Below, piece by piece: positions 1-7,890 of a stretch of 64,000 nucleotides of DNA (position 1 is its first letter; each line of letters opens with the position of its first letter). The translations under genes and the position numbers were made by a program. The DNA is taken from contig ONLH01000003.1 in the NCBI GenBank assembly GCA_900318645.1, forward strand, positions 1-64,000. Direction: 5' to 3'. The stretch comes from an uncultured Prevotellaceae bacterium (GTDB lineage: Bacteria > Bacteroidota > Bacteroidia > Bacteroidales > Muribaculaceae). Below the pieces are notes generated by a model, which saw only the letters and a list, made by a program, of their open reading frames with translations, ran no database searches and was not told the origin of the DNA.

Positions 1-103
1 TTCATTTTTTTAAATTTTTTACAACAAAATCAAAATATATCGAACACAAAATTACATGCGCTTTTCAAGGCTCAGAAATTTTTGTTGTTTCATTGTGTTT
101 CTA

Positions 104-116
104 TAAAGTGTTAAAA
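104..116 (+). other. candidate left attachment core
   Basis: TAAAGTGTTAAAA is repeated exactly at 15033-15045, beside the integrase end of the element. The motif is AT-rich, so chance is not excluded. Short direct repeats are usual for Bacteroidetes tyrosine-recombinase elements. Confidence 0.3.
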
Positions 117-281
117 TATGTTACCCCCCCCTGTTCTATAAGTTTATTAACCTGTAAATCAGATTATTACAAAAACTAACTATTTTGCTGTTTTTGCCAT
201 TTTCGGTGATTTTTCATTTTCAATCCAGAAACGCCAAGAAACAAATTTTGCTTAATTTTTTGCCATTTGAATTGTTTTTAA

Positions 282-289
282 TATCTTTG
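282..289 (+). promoter_or_regulatory. -7 box upstream of the broken lipoprotein gene
   Basis: TATCTTTG fits the Bacteroidetes -7 consensus TAnnTTTG and lies about 20 bases before the ATG at 311. Confidence 0.45.
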
Positions 290-310
290 TACTCATAATA
301 TCTAATCAAG

Positions 311-660
311 ATGACTACAATGCGATACATGATTCGAATTCTGAGCGTAATTGTCTTGAGCTTATTATTTTCATGCTCTGACAAACGCACTTTAGAAGAT
401 ATTGAGACCATTGAAACGATTGGTGACGAGAACCCAACTGATAAACTATTTTGAGGACAATGGAACTCTGCTTGAGAAGCAAGAAGTGTCCTACTACGCT
501 GGAAGTACATATCGTGATTTGCAAGACGCTCCAAGGGCATTGGAATATTTCCTCAAGTCTCTGGAATATGTCATGCAAGTAAACGAATGGATGTGACTCC
601 GTGTTTCTCTGTAACACCAATAATTTGTTTTACGGTTTTGACATCATTACAAAAACAATC
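311..660 (+). pseudogene. degraded TPR lipoprotein gene
   Basis: Three fragments of one gene lie in successive frames. The first, 311-454, starts with a lipoprotein signal (hydrophobic stretch then LLFSC) and stops after 47 codons. A second frame covering about 432-596 reads INYFEDNGTLLEKQE, then SYYAGSTYRDL and APRALEYFLKSLEY, which looks like a tetratricopeptide helix pair from Bacteroidales TPR lipoproteins. A third frame continues from about 589 with GCDSVFLCNTNNLFYGF. At least two frameshifts and probably internal deletions have destroyed it, and the C-terminal half of such a protein is absent. The -7 box upstream is intact. The family call is by pattern only. Confidence 0.6.
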
Positions 661-1109
661 ATCGATGCCATGGTATTGATGACTGTTTCTCATCATGTAC
701 TGTGAAAGTTACAGGTTTGTCTAGGTGTAATGTGAAAGAGGATTTCAGATTCAATTCCTCCACGACTGAGACTTCCAATCCTCTTCGCTTGGCAAAACTG
801 ATCATGTGAGCCGTTCCGCTGCTTTTTCTGTCCCAGAACGCTATCAGAGGCTCTTGCCATTTCCACATTGCGTATCATGCCAGCCGCCTTGCCCAAAGCT
901 CTCCACTTAGCAGGATGAAGCTCAACGGTTAGCCCTTGTTCCTTGGCAAACCTTTCACCCAATGTATCAGCACCATGGGCATGGCCAGACACGATGATGA
1001 CCCGATGTGTCCTCATTTTCTCCTGAAGCATGAAAAGGCAATGCTCCCTCAGCAACTCGTAGTTACTGAGGGAGCGGCTGCCAGCTATGATGACCCGATA
1101 ATCGTCCAT
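659..1109 (-). pseudogene. YspA-like SLOG-family protein (DUF2493), frameshifted
   Basis: The N-terminal frame (1109 to about 850) reads VIIAGSRSL, VSGHAHGADTLGERFA and GKAAGMIRNVEMARASD, the usual order of the DUF2493 / YspA-like SLOG Rossmann fold. The family's continuation (LIAFWD, SSGTAHMI, GLEVSVVEEL) is present but in another frame, read from about 868 to 659. The break falls near 848-855, between SD and LIAFWD, where a few bases appear lost. SLOG domains bind nucleotides or nucleotide-derived ligands; this group is common on Bacteroidetes mobile elements, with no settled function. The start codon abuts the stop of the OmpA-like gene, so the two were co-transcribed. A sequencing error would restore an intact gene of about 150 residues. 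Confidence 0.75.
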
Positions 1110-2459
1110 TTAATTGGCCTGTTGCTCGTCATCAATTTCCAGATAGAGTGACACTCTGCTGTATCTGTTGTCTTTCGGGTTGCTGAACTCCTGTATGCCC
1201 CCAAGTGAAACTCCTTTCATCCTATCTGTTGGCACACCACGTTTTGACAGTTCTTTTGCAATGAACCTGGCACGCTCCTTGCTTAATGCAGAATTGACAT
1301 TCTCAGAACCAGTTGCACTGTCGGCTGCACCCGCAATATGTACCTTGAGATTATGCTCGATAGCCACCTTTGCCAGTTCGTCCAGGTTTATCAATTGGGA
1401 ATTATCTGTCAACTTAGCTTTGCCCAGCTCAAAGAAGAAGTATATGGGTATGTTCAATACATTCGGTTTGTCTTGTAATGAGTAAGGCAGGGTGTATTCA
1501 TTCATGCCCTTCATGCGAGAACGCAGTGAAAGCAGTCCTCTGTAATTGTTCTTGGCATTACCATCGTCGCTGTTATCAAAAAGATAGCCATACTTGCCCA
1601 ATAGTCCTTCAATCTCCAAAATCTTTTTCAGTTCATCTAAAGTCTTTCGGTCGATATTGCGTTGGTCACGAAGATGTTTGTTGGATTGTTCCAGCCGTTC
1701 TACGTAAGCAAGCAGATTGTCGTTCTGATTGATGAAAGGATTTGCATCAACGGCATGATTCCATCGTGGCGTTCCAAAGTTGAATCCGATGCCGAACGTC
1801 AAAGACGGCATGTTGTCGCATAGCTTTCCATGTGAACCATAGCCGTCGAAATCTCGGAATGTAGTGAAGTTCCCCAATTCCCCAGACAGGTAGAAACGTT
1901 CCCCGAAATGGCATCGTGTATGGATGCCATAGGTAAGGGCAAACAAATAGTTCCGATCCTTGCTACCGTCGACACAGAACTGGTCAGCGCCATGAACGAG
2001 TCCTGCACCTATAAAAGGAGCAAAGTCAAACTTTGGCAAGTGTTCTGACGGCTGTCGAAACAAGTTGGCGACATCATACATCAGGTCAGCATGTCCCAAC
2101 TGGTAGTCACCCATGTCTAGGTTACTGTTCTTGTACTTAAATCCCTGAAAAGCTAACCGCACACCGACATCAGGTGTGATCCATTTGCCTACATAGGCGT
2201 TGAATGAAGGCATGATGCGGTCGAACAGGTCGCCACATCCTACCGGGTTCCCAATGAATGCCGATACCCCACCTTGGACACCAATAAACCAGTGCTGACT
2301 CGCTTTACTCAGCTGTACATAGTCAGTCGTCAGTGTCGGGGTCAGACGATGTAAATCCGGGTTGTCAACTGTGACCCATTGAAGGCTGTCAATCATACTT
2401 GCATGGACGCTTGTCGCCATTGACAATGCCAAAAGTGAAATCAGAATTTTTTTCTTCAT
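1110..2459 (-). CDS. OmpA-family outer-membrane protein of the element
   Basis: The product has 449 residues. I start it at 2459 (MKKKILISLLALSMATSVHA), a clear signal peptide; the longer open frame runs into a spacer repeat. Residues about 60-260 look like an outer-membrane barrel (repeated alternating GxxxGxxF strands), about 275-310 is a coiled-coil-like stretch, and about 345-445 is an OmpA-like peptidoglycan-binding domain (IYFFFELGKAKLTDNS, then HIAGAADSATGSENVNSALSKERA). It would anchor the outer membrane to the cell wall. In the element it follows the relaxase (62-base gap) and abuts the SLOG gene. Its role in transfer, if any, is unknown; it could equally be cargo. Confidence 0.8.
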   Translation of the reverse strand: MKKKILISLLALSMATSVHASMIDSLQWVTVDNPDLHRLTPTLTTDYVQLSKASQHWFIGVQGGVSAFIGNPVGCGDLFDRIMPSFNAYVGKWITPDVGVRLAFQGFKYKNSNLDMGDYQLGHADLMYDVANLFRQPSEHLPKFDFAPFIGAGLVHGADQFCVDGSKDRNYLFALTYGIHTRCHFGERFYLSGELGNFTTFRDFDGYGSHGKLCDNMPSLTFGIGFNFGTPRWNHAVDANPFINQNDNLLAYVERLEQSNKHLRDQRNIDRKTLDELKKILEIEGLLGKYGYLFDNSDDGNAKNNYRGLLSLRSRMKGMNEYTLPYSLQDKPNVLNIPIYFFFELGKAKLTDNSQLINLDELAKVAIEHNLKVHIAGAADSATGSENVNSALSKERARFIAKELSKRGVPTDRMKGVSLGGIQEFSNPKDNRYSRVSLYLEIDDEQQAN

Positions 2460-2475
2460 GATGTAATTGATTTTG

Positions 2476-2513
2476 ATATTACTAATGTTACTGATGTTAC
2501 TTGTATTACTCAG
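2476..2513. repeat. degenerate 9-base tandem repeat, core TTACT
   Basis: TTACT recurs exactly every nine bases, at 2479, 2488, 2497 and 2506, with variable bases between. It lies just upstream of the OmpA-like start codon. Confidence 0.8.
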
Positions 2514-2521
2514 ATTGATGG

Positions 2522-3976
2522 CTATCTGCTTCTTTTGATTTTTCGACCCGCAGGTCTGACCATTGCGGATGCCTGTAAGATGCACCTCATCCACCAGCGT
2601 TCATCATCGTCATCCTTGTCTCGACCCCATCCAGACATATTGCCGCTGCCTCCACCGCCACAAGATTCTGCATAGGTCGTGGCCTGACTGATGTAGTTGA
2701 TGGCCAACAGAAGGGCGCAGTTGATGATATGTTGGGAATTGTTTCTGAGGTCAAAGAAGCCAGACTTATCTAAAATCTCATGTTGTTCCGCATTAAGGGT
2801 AGGCAAAAGGGGTTCCATCGAGGACGCCACCATCTTATAATAAGTGGCATTGATATTTGAGTGAACTATTTCAGCCCTTCTGTCGATGTCATCTCCGATT
2901 GATTTAGACATTTCGCAATGCGCTCGCTTCAGTTTTTCAAGTTCCGTTTTGGCATTCGATAGTTCGGATTCCGTTTCGTCCAACATCCTTTGCTTGTCCG
3001 CCATCTTCAGGTCGATGTCCTCCATCTGCTTGCGGAGCTCTTCCATGCGATTGGCCAACTGTTCCTTGTCCTGTCCATCCTCACCAAGTTGCTGTGCGAT
3101 AAGTCCTATTTCTTCGTTTATTTTTTCTTTCCGAATCTGTAAATTCGCTATCATCGTGGACAGCCCCTTCAGTTTGATCTCTGCTCTACGAATCTGCCTC
3201 TGTAATCCTTCCCTGGTGCTCTCCAGCTCCTGCACCTGGTTGATGAGATCACGCTTGTATTCCTCTGTCGAGCGATGCCTTGCGCCAGTTTCAGCCTTAT
3301 TGCTACCACGTTCAAGTCCCCAGTGACTGTTGACTTCCTCGTACAGTTCATTGTGAAGTCGTGTAAAAGTTGCTTTCTCTTCCATGGGATTCTTCCCGAA
3401 AACGCTTGTCCATGAAATCCGATGGTTCATTTCGTCAATGGGAAGGACGGTACAGTGGCAATGAGGATTCGTTTCATCCAAATGAACGTAGAAACTGACG
3501 ATGTTTTCCTCGCCGAATTTTCGGGCAACAAAGCCATAGACTTCAGCCGCCCATGTCTCAATGTCCTTGGCTCTCGTCAGTTTTGAGTTATCCGCCCCTT
3601 TATTGAGATTTACGTTCTGCTCCCCGAAAGCCAATTCCAACATGCGCCCTCTACTGCCGCCGAATATCATCTGGGCAAGGATCCGTTGCTTTCTGCGTGC
3701 CTTAGCCCTGGCGTTAGGATTTTTGATACCACGTGAGTTGAGGATGTCTTTCATCCTCTCGTCAATGCTCTTGGACTTGTCTATCGGCTGGACCTTTCCT
3801 CCTTTTGTGACCTCGAAGTTCAGATGGGCACGAGTCGGGTCGTAATTGGCAAGGCTGTCTTTGGATTTTCTGTCCCAAAGGTTTTCTGACCAGTTGCGCT
3901 GCTGCTCGTTGCTTTCCTGTTTTGATATGCCATCCTTGTTCGGACGCACATCCATTACTTGTTTCTTTTCTGCCAT
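2522..3976 (-). CDS. MobV-family relaxase (Pre/Mob)
   Basis: The 484-residue product nicks DNA at oriT and leads the strand during mobilization. The MobV signature HLDETNPHCHCTVLPI lies near residues 167-182, where the clustered histidines should bind the metal. RAHLNFEV lies near the N-terminus. Residues about 260-380 are a long coiled coil (ELESTREGLQRQIRRAE and following), usual for this family. The tail is rich in Gly, Asp and Trp. The gene follows a 250-base spacer with inverted repeats that is a good oriT candidate, and precedes the OmpA-like gene. It is the main evidence that the element is mobilizable. The family call is secure; the exact subfamily is not. Confidence 0.9.
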   Translation of the reverse strand: MAEKKQVMDVRPNKDGISKQESNEQQRNWSENLWDRKSKDSLANYDPTRAHLNFEVTKGGKVQPIDKSKSIDERMKDILNSRGIKNPNARAKARRKQRILAQMIFGGSRGRMLELAFGEQNVNLNKGADNSKLTRAKDIETWAAEVYGFVARKFGEENIVSFYVHLDETNPHCHCTVLPIDEMNHRISWTSVFGKNPMEEKATFTRLHNELYEEVNSHWGLERGSNKAETGARHRSTEEYKRDLINQVQELESTREGLQRQIRRAEIKLKGLSTMIANLQIRKEKINEEIGLIAQQLGEDGQDKEQLANRMEELRKQMEDIDLKMADKQRMLDETESELSNAKTELEKLKRAHCEMSKSIGDDIDRRAEIVHSNINATYYKMVASSMEPLLPTLNAEQHEILDKSGFFDLRNNSQHIINCALLLAINYISQATTYAESCGGGGSGNMSGWGRDKDDDDERWWMRCILQASAMVRPAGRKIKRSR

Positions 3977-4004
3977 TTTTTGTGTCTATTAATCACTTTT
4001 GCCT

Positions 4005-4145
4005 GAGCTTGCTCCCCGTAGGAACTCCTTCAGGAGAGGCAGCCTAACGAGTTAATGAATGTTAACTCTTATTAGGCTAAGAGTTTTTATAAAACTCCCT
4101 TCCCTTTGTTCGACATCATATCCCTTTGTTCGGAGGAGCAAGCTC
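4005..4145. other. candidate origin of transfer (oriT)
   Basis: This spacer just upstream of the relaxase is bracketed by an 11-bp perfect inverted repeat (GAGCTTGCTCC at 4005-4015, its complement at 4135-4145). Inside are a small CTCCT/AGGAG stem, a larger imperfect hairpin at 4041-4078 (AGCCTAA...TTAGGCT arms) and two direct copies of TCCCTTTGTTCG at 4101-4112 and 4121-4132. Inverted repeats next to the relaxase gene are the usual place for a MobV nick site. The nick itself is not identified. Confidence 0.5.
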
Positions 4146-4226
4146 CCCATTTGGGAGAGTGAAGTTCCAATCATTGATTGTTGCTGCCTGCTCATATTCG
4201 AGAAGATTGAAGAGTCTGCAATCAAT

Positions 4227-4568
4227 TTACTTGATGAGTTTCTCTGCTTCGGCACTCAGCGAATAGGCAAAATATTTGCCGAAACGCTCCCGTCTAAGTA
4301 AACCCAGATCGATGAGTTCCTGGGTGAATTTCTGGACGCTTGGGCGGCTCCAATGCCATAGCTTTGCCAGTTCACTGTTTGTGACTTTGTACAATTGTAA
4401 CTGGCCTTCTCCTTGGGAACAAGGAAATCCATCAAGGATATGCTCCGCTAACCACATGAATGCGTCAAAACGAGACAGCTTGTGATTGTCTTTCGTTTTA
4501 AGGATTTCCAGAAGAGTGTTGTCAAATGTCATCTTGTGGATGGTTCTATTTTTCTGATTCTTTTTCAT
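4227..4568 (-). CDS. small winged-helix-like DNA-binding protein
   Basis: The product has 113 residues. Residues about 60-105 (VTNSELAKLWHWSRPSVQKFTQELIDLGLLRRE) read as a helix-turn-helix followed by a wing, similar to replication-initiator or MarR/GntR-type winged helices. It has no transmembrane part. It is the gene immediately upstream of the candidate oriT and relaxase, so it may bind that spacer as a mobilization accessory or as a repressor. I do not recognise a named family. The start at 4568 (MKKNQKNRTIHKMTFDN) is the first ATG of the frame. Confidence 0.6.
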   Translation of the reverse strand: MKKNQKNRTIHKMTFDNTLLEILKTKDNHKLSRFDAFMWLAEHILDGFPCSQGEGQLQLYKVTNSELAKLWHWSRPSVQKFTQELIDLGLLRRERFGKYFAYSLSAEAEKLIK

Positions 4569-4604
4569 GACGAATTGGTTTTATTATGGTGTTAATGTTT
4601 ATTT

Positions 4605-5093
4605 TCAACTAAAATAGGAGTCAACGAATTTCTTGTCCATTCCTTCCTCATTAAGATGCTTCTCCTGAAAGTCCTCAGATTCTTTGGATGGAAAGAATGT
4701 TACACATTCCAGGATCAATGCCAAAGAGAAAGAAGTCGAGAATGCGTGAGGTGCGAATAGCAGCGCAACGCTTGCAATGGCCATGAGCCGATACAAGGCT
4801 TTGTTCCGTCTGGTGGCGAGCATCAGCCGGACAGTTGTTTTGGTTGCAAACATGAAGAATACAATGAAGGAAGAAAAGATAAAACCGTAGTCTTCGGGAA
4901 ACACGGCAAAGTATGTGACATGAAAGAAAATGAGCACAAGTTGTGTGATGTTCGTTGCCATCTTTCTGGCATTGTTGTCGAATGCCAAGCGAAGCCATAC
5001 GATGATGTACGGTGGTTTGTATTTCCGATAAAGCAATAAAGGAAGCAATATCAGTAATAAGGGAAATACGAAGAATATGATCTTTGCTATCAT
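4605..5093 (-). CDS. membrane protein of unknown function
   Basis: The product has 162 residues with about four hydrophobic segments: 2-21 (IAKIIFFVFPLLLILLPLLL), about 45-65, about 70-90 and about 103-125, then a charged acidic/lysine tail. I start it at 5093 because the longer frame reads back into a 9-base tandem repeat; homologous starts were not available to check. It is the last of four minus-strand genes of unknown function that follow the lipoprotein gene. No family is recognised. Confidence 0.55.
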   Translation of the reverse strand: MIAKIIFFVFPLLLILLPLLLYRKYKPPYIIVWLRLAFDNNARKMATNITQLVLIFFHVTYFAVFPEDYGFIFSSFIVFFMFATKTTVRLMLATRRNKALYRLMAIASVALLFAPHAFSTSFSLALILECVTFFPSKESEDFQEKHLNEEGMDKKFVDSYFS

Positions 5094-5130
5094 ATGTAAT
5101 TTTAGTAATACAAGTAATACGGATAATATT
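5094..5130. repeat. degenerate 9-base tandem repeat, core TAAT
   Basis: GTAAT at 5096, 5105 and 5114 and a variant (ATAAT) at 5123 keep an exact nine-base spacing. The array starts directly upstream of the start codon of the membrane protein gene. Confidence 0.75.
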
Positions 5131-5133
5131 GAA

Positions 5134-5517
5134 TTAACTGTTCTCAGCGTAGATGTCGTAGGCCGTATTGACAAGCTTCAGTTTAAGCGCTTGGAATGAT
5201 GCCCGGCGCACAATGACCTCAATGTCAAACAGGGTCGGCTCACCATTGTCAATCCGCTGTGCAAACGCCTTATCCCTGCGACTGATTTTTGTGATAATTC
5301 TGTCGATGTCATTTTCATAAATGTTCCAGATGCTCCGATTCACATGGTTCTTCGGTCGGGTCGTTACCATGACATTAAGGACAAGACAAGTGGACTTGAC
5401 AAGGATTTTGCCCTGTTGTGTCATATACTGCCTTTTAGCGCGAGGGATGACAGCACGGTATTTCGTGCTGTTGGCGTTGATCATGTCGGCTATCTTATAT
5501 AGGAGTTCTGTTCTCAT
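5134..5517 (-). CDS. hypothetical protein of the element operon
   Basis: The product has 127 residues, is basic and mainly predicted helical, with no signal peptide, membrane segment or recognised motif. The start (MRTELLYKIADMINANS) overlaps the stop of the upstream gene by four bases (ATGA), so translation is probably coupled. The N-terminal half (KYRAVIPRAKRQYMTQQGK) is rich in Arg and Lys, which could suit nucleic-acid contact, but that is only a guess. Confidence 0.6.
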   Translation of the reverse strand: MRTELLYKIADMINANSTKYRAVIPRAKRQYMTQQGKILVKSTCLVLNVMVTTRPKNHVNRSIWNIYENDIDRIITKISRRDKAFAQRIDNGEPTLFDIEVIVRRASFQALKLKLVNTAYDIYAENS

Positions 5518-5969
5518 TCCAACAGACAGAATAAGCCAAGCACTTCAGAAACCTCCATGGCCTGAATGAAGTCGAAACTTTTGGCATGTGACGTCAGATC
5601 TGATTCCAGCTCACTCTCCATTGTGTCAAGTGAGTCGAAAATGGAAATGGTCAGGTCACTGACATATTCACGGTTATCTGAGACCATGTTGAACTTAAAC
5701 ATGTTCTTTCCATTGGCAGGGCTTGTAAAGAAACAGCAATGATGCAGCTTTGCGTTGTCCTTACTTGTGCCATGATAAAGCAGCGACAATTCCATGTCAT
5801 CTTCAAGCATATCCATCACGAGGCTGATTGGCAATGCCTCCTCCAATGTGAAATACAATATGGCGGAATCGTCTGTGATGTCCGTTTCTTCGGCTGTCGT
5901 GTTTTTTATCAACTTTGGCAGCATGAGCGGCGCTAAGGCCATAAATCTGGTTACTTCGTCTTTAATCAT
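5514..5969 (-). CDS. hypothetical protein of the element operon
   Basis: The product has 151 residues, is acidic, and has no signal peptide or clear membrane segment. It sits 12 bases after the lipoprotein gene and overlaps the next gene by four bases, so it belongs to one operon with both. No family is recognised. The acidic character beside the basic downstream product suggests the two could pair, which is inference only. Confidence 0.6.
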   Translation of the reverse strand: MIKDEVTRFMALAPLMLPKLIKNTTAEETDITDDSAILYFTLEEALPISLVMDMLEDDMELSLLYHGTSKDNAKLHHCCFFTSPANGKNMFKFNMVSDNREYVSDLTISIFDSLDTMESELESDLTSHAKSFDFIQAMEVSEVLGLFCLLE

Positions 5970-5981
5970 ATCCTTGAATAT

Positions 5982-7028
5982 TTAGAGTGTTAATACATAC
6001 ATTTTCAAGAGTTGTTGAGGAAGGAGATAGTTTAAGGTACGTTGGTCAATGCCGAATGTCTTGGCAAATTTGACCGACTTCGGCAGTTGTGCGATGATGT
6101 TGTTGAAATGACTATGCTCCTGTGGCGTGAGTGTGGCGATCGAAAACTGGTCAATGCTGATGAACGGCTGAATAATCATCCAGAGATAGGCATTTCCCTG
6201 TGCCTTGCTCATTGTCTTCTGACTGTTGATGTCCGATATGCAGGCGGTGGAGTTTTGCAAAAGCCGTCTGACCGTCCGCATAGACATATAGACCATGGCG
6301 TCTCGTGCAGCAATCTCTCCGTTTTTCGCAGCAATAAAGATGTTCCGGCAAATCCGTTCCGTTTCTTGTGTGATGTCAGATAACGGCTCGTTATCCATCT
6401 CATAGATGTGAATCAGGAATGAGCGGAACAAAATATCCTCCCTGCCGATGAAGTCAAGCATGGCCGCCTTATCATGGATGCCGGATTGTATGGCTTGCTT
6501 CAACAGGCTGCGATATTGAGAAAGAATATCTTTCTTGTTGGCTACAAAGACAGGGACACTGTCTAATGCGACAAAGAAAGGCTGCGCTTCAATAACGGCC
6601 TCGTGCAGCTCATTGTCCTCATGGAATATGGATGCCTGCTCCTTGATTTGCAGAACATCCTCGTATGAGTACCGCCATGTCTCAGTCAGTCTGAGAAACT
6701 CAAAACGAATGGAGTCGTGGATTGATGCATAGTCATTTGCACAATGTAAGTCTTTAATGAATGTGGAATCCTTCATCAGAAAGTGGTAAACGGTATCTGA
6801 GATCTCCTTCCATACCTTGATTTCTTTACAGAATGATGAAGTGTTGCAGGTCTTTGTTTCTTTGACGGAACTCAGATAATCCTGATATGCTCTTAACGCA
6901 TCATTTGAAGATCTGAAATCAAGTTTGTCATCACTGGAGCATGATGAAAACAGGAAAACCGTCAGGCATAATGAACATAGTTTTAATGTCAAATGTTTTG
7001 AGTTTTTGAACGTGTTAAATGTGATCAT
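5982..7028 (-). CDS. lipoprotein of unknown function
   Basis: The product has 348 residues. The N-terminus has a hydrophobic core ending in a lipobox (VFLFSSC, cysteine near residue 30), then an SSDDK stretch, so it should be a lipoprotein, possibly surface-exposed. The rest is mainly predicted helical with no motif I recognise. It is the first gene of a minus-strand operon that may run through the unknown genes, the winged-helix gene and relaxase. A -7 box lies about 50 bases upstream. Confidence 0.65.
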   Translation of the reverse strand: MITFNTFKNSKHLTLKLCSLCLTVFLFSSCSSDDKLDFRSSNDALRAYQDYLSSVKETKTCNTSSFCKEIKVWKEISDTVYHFLMKDSTFIKDLHCANDYASIHDSIRFEFLRLTETWRYSYEDVLQIKEQASIFHEDNELHEAVIEAQPFFVALDSVPVFVANKKDILSQYRSLLKQAIQSGIHDKAAMLDFIGREDILFRSFLIHIYEMDNEPLSDITQETERICRNIFIAAKNGEIAARDAMVYMSMRTVRRLLQNSTACISDINSQKTMSKAQGNAYLWMIIQPFISIDQFSIATLTPQEHSHFNNIIAQLPKSVKFAKTFGIDQRTLNYLLPQQLLKMYVLTL

Positions 7029-7075
7029 ATCCTTATAAAAAATGTTTGGGTTGATTTACAGGATGCAAAACTACT

Positions 7076-7083
7076 GTGTTTTG
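7076..7083 (-). promoter_or_regulatory. -7 box of the element's leftward operon
   Basis: On the minus strand the bases read TAGTTTTG, matching TAnnTTTG, about 50 bases before the lipoprotein start. Confidence 0.5.
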
Positions 7084-7230
7084 CTTAATATATTGATATT
7101 ATTTCCTAATATTTTAATCATTGGTATCATTTTATTGAGAAATAGAACCAAACAGAACCAATTTGCTTATTTGATTGCAAAACAAAGTGTTAAAGTTGAC
7201 AAATAAAGTGTCTATTAAATAATTATAATA

Positions 7231-7245
7231 TAACTTTGCGCTCAA
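7231..7245 (+). promoter_or_regulatory. -7 box and start region of the resolvase-like/topoisomerase operon
   Basis: TAACTTTG fits the -7 consensus and is followed by CGCTCAA. The same 15 bases occur on the minus strand at 11853-11867 before another element gene. Confidence 0.55.
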
Positions 7246-7267
7246 TATTTGCAGCAATAGGTACAAC

Positions 7268-7879
7268 ATGAGTTGCGTCGGCTATATAAATAATGCTCAA
7301 TATGTTGATAATATTGAAGTGGGGGTTTCAAAGATGAAACAGCTTCAATGTTCCCCTATCCATATTGAGGACAAGGATGACAATGATCGTCTTGAATGGA
7401 AGTGCTTTCTCGGCAAACTCAATGAAGGCGACGCAGCGGTGCTTCTGTCATTTGACAATGCCTTCAAGAATCACACGGATCTGGTGTTTTTCCTGAAATA
7501 TTGCCTAAGTCGGCACATTCGGATTATTTCTTTGTTCGATGGTTTGGACACCTCCGATGAGTTGTTCCCAAATGGCAGCACCAGGAATGTGCTCTCTGCC
7601 ATTGTCAATGTGCGTACAGACAAGCGTGATGAAGGTTTTGATGACTTTGAGGCGGAACTCATTGCAGACAAGCACCAGGAGAAGAAACTGAAGAAATACC
7701 GCATGGTCATCAATATGTACAATGCGGGTTACAGCATCAAGGAAATCATGTCAAGGACGGGCTATCACGGGAAGAGCAACATCTACAGGATTCTCCACAT
7801 GTACAATGTGGAGCTGGAATACCCAACGATGGTCCGCACAAGACATCAGTCACCAAATATCATTCAAAGGAACCTGTAA
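7268..7879 (+). CDS. resolvase-like HTH protein lacking the catalytic serine motif
   Basis: The product has 203 residues. Its N-terminal 130 residues follow the serine-recombinase layout: VGYINNAQY where resolvases have GYxRVS, then GDAAVLLSFDNAFKNHTDL where they have a GDxLVVxxLDRLxRS motif, then IRIISLFDGLDTS. The catalytic serine position after the first strand holds Asn and the arginines of the second motif are missing. Residues about 155-190 (MYNAGYSIKEIMSRTGYHG) form a resolvase-type helix-turn-helix. I infer a DNA-binding regulator derived from a recombinase, not an active enzyme. It is 11 bases upstream of the topoisomerase gene and co-transcribed with it. Confidence 0.65.
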   Translation: MSCVGYINNAQYVDNIEVGVSKMKQLQCSPIHIEDKDDNDRLEWKCFLGKLNEGDAAVLLSFDNAFKNHTDLVFFLKYCLSRHIRIISLFDGLDTSDELFPNGSTRNVLSAIVNVRTDKRDEGFDDFEAELIADKHQEKKLKKYRMVINMYNAGYSIKEIMSRTGYHGKSNIYRILHMYNVELEYPTMVRTRHQSPNIIQRNL

Positions 7880-7890
7880 ACATAATCGTT

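Larger units (their letters stand above)
1..310. other. AT-rich non-coding stretch at window start
   Basis: No gene is supported here. The stretch is very AT-rich, holds a run of eight C at 124-131, a candidate attachment core at 104-116 and a Bacteroidetes -7 box at 282-289. Whether bases 1-103 are chromosome outside the element depends on the attachment call. Confidence 0.6.

Noticed and set aside
124..131. Run of eight C as a phase-variation switch
   Set aside because: It is not inside a gene or placed between promoter boxes, and the gene downstream is already broken.
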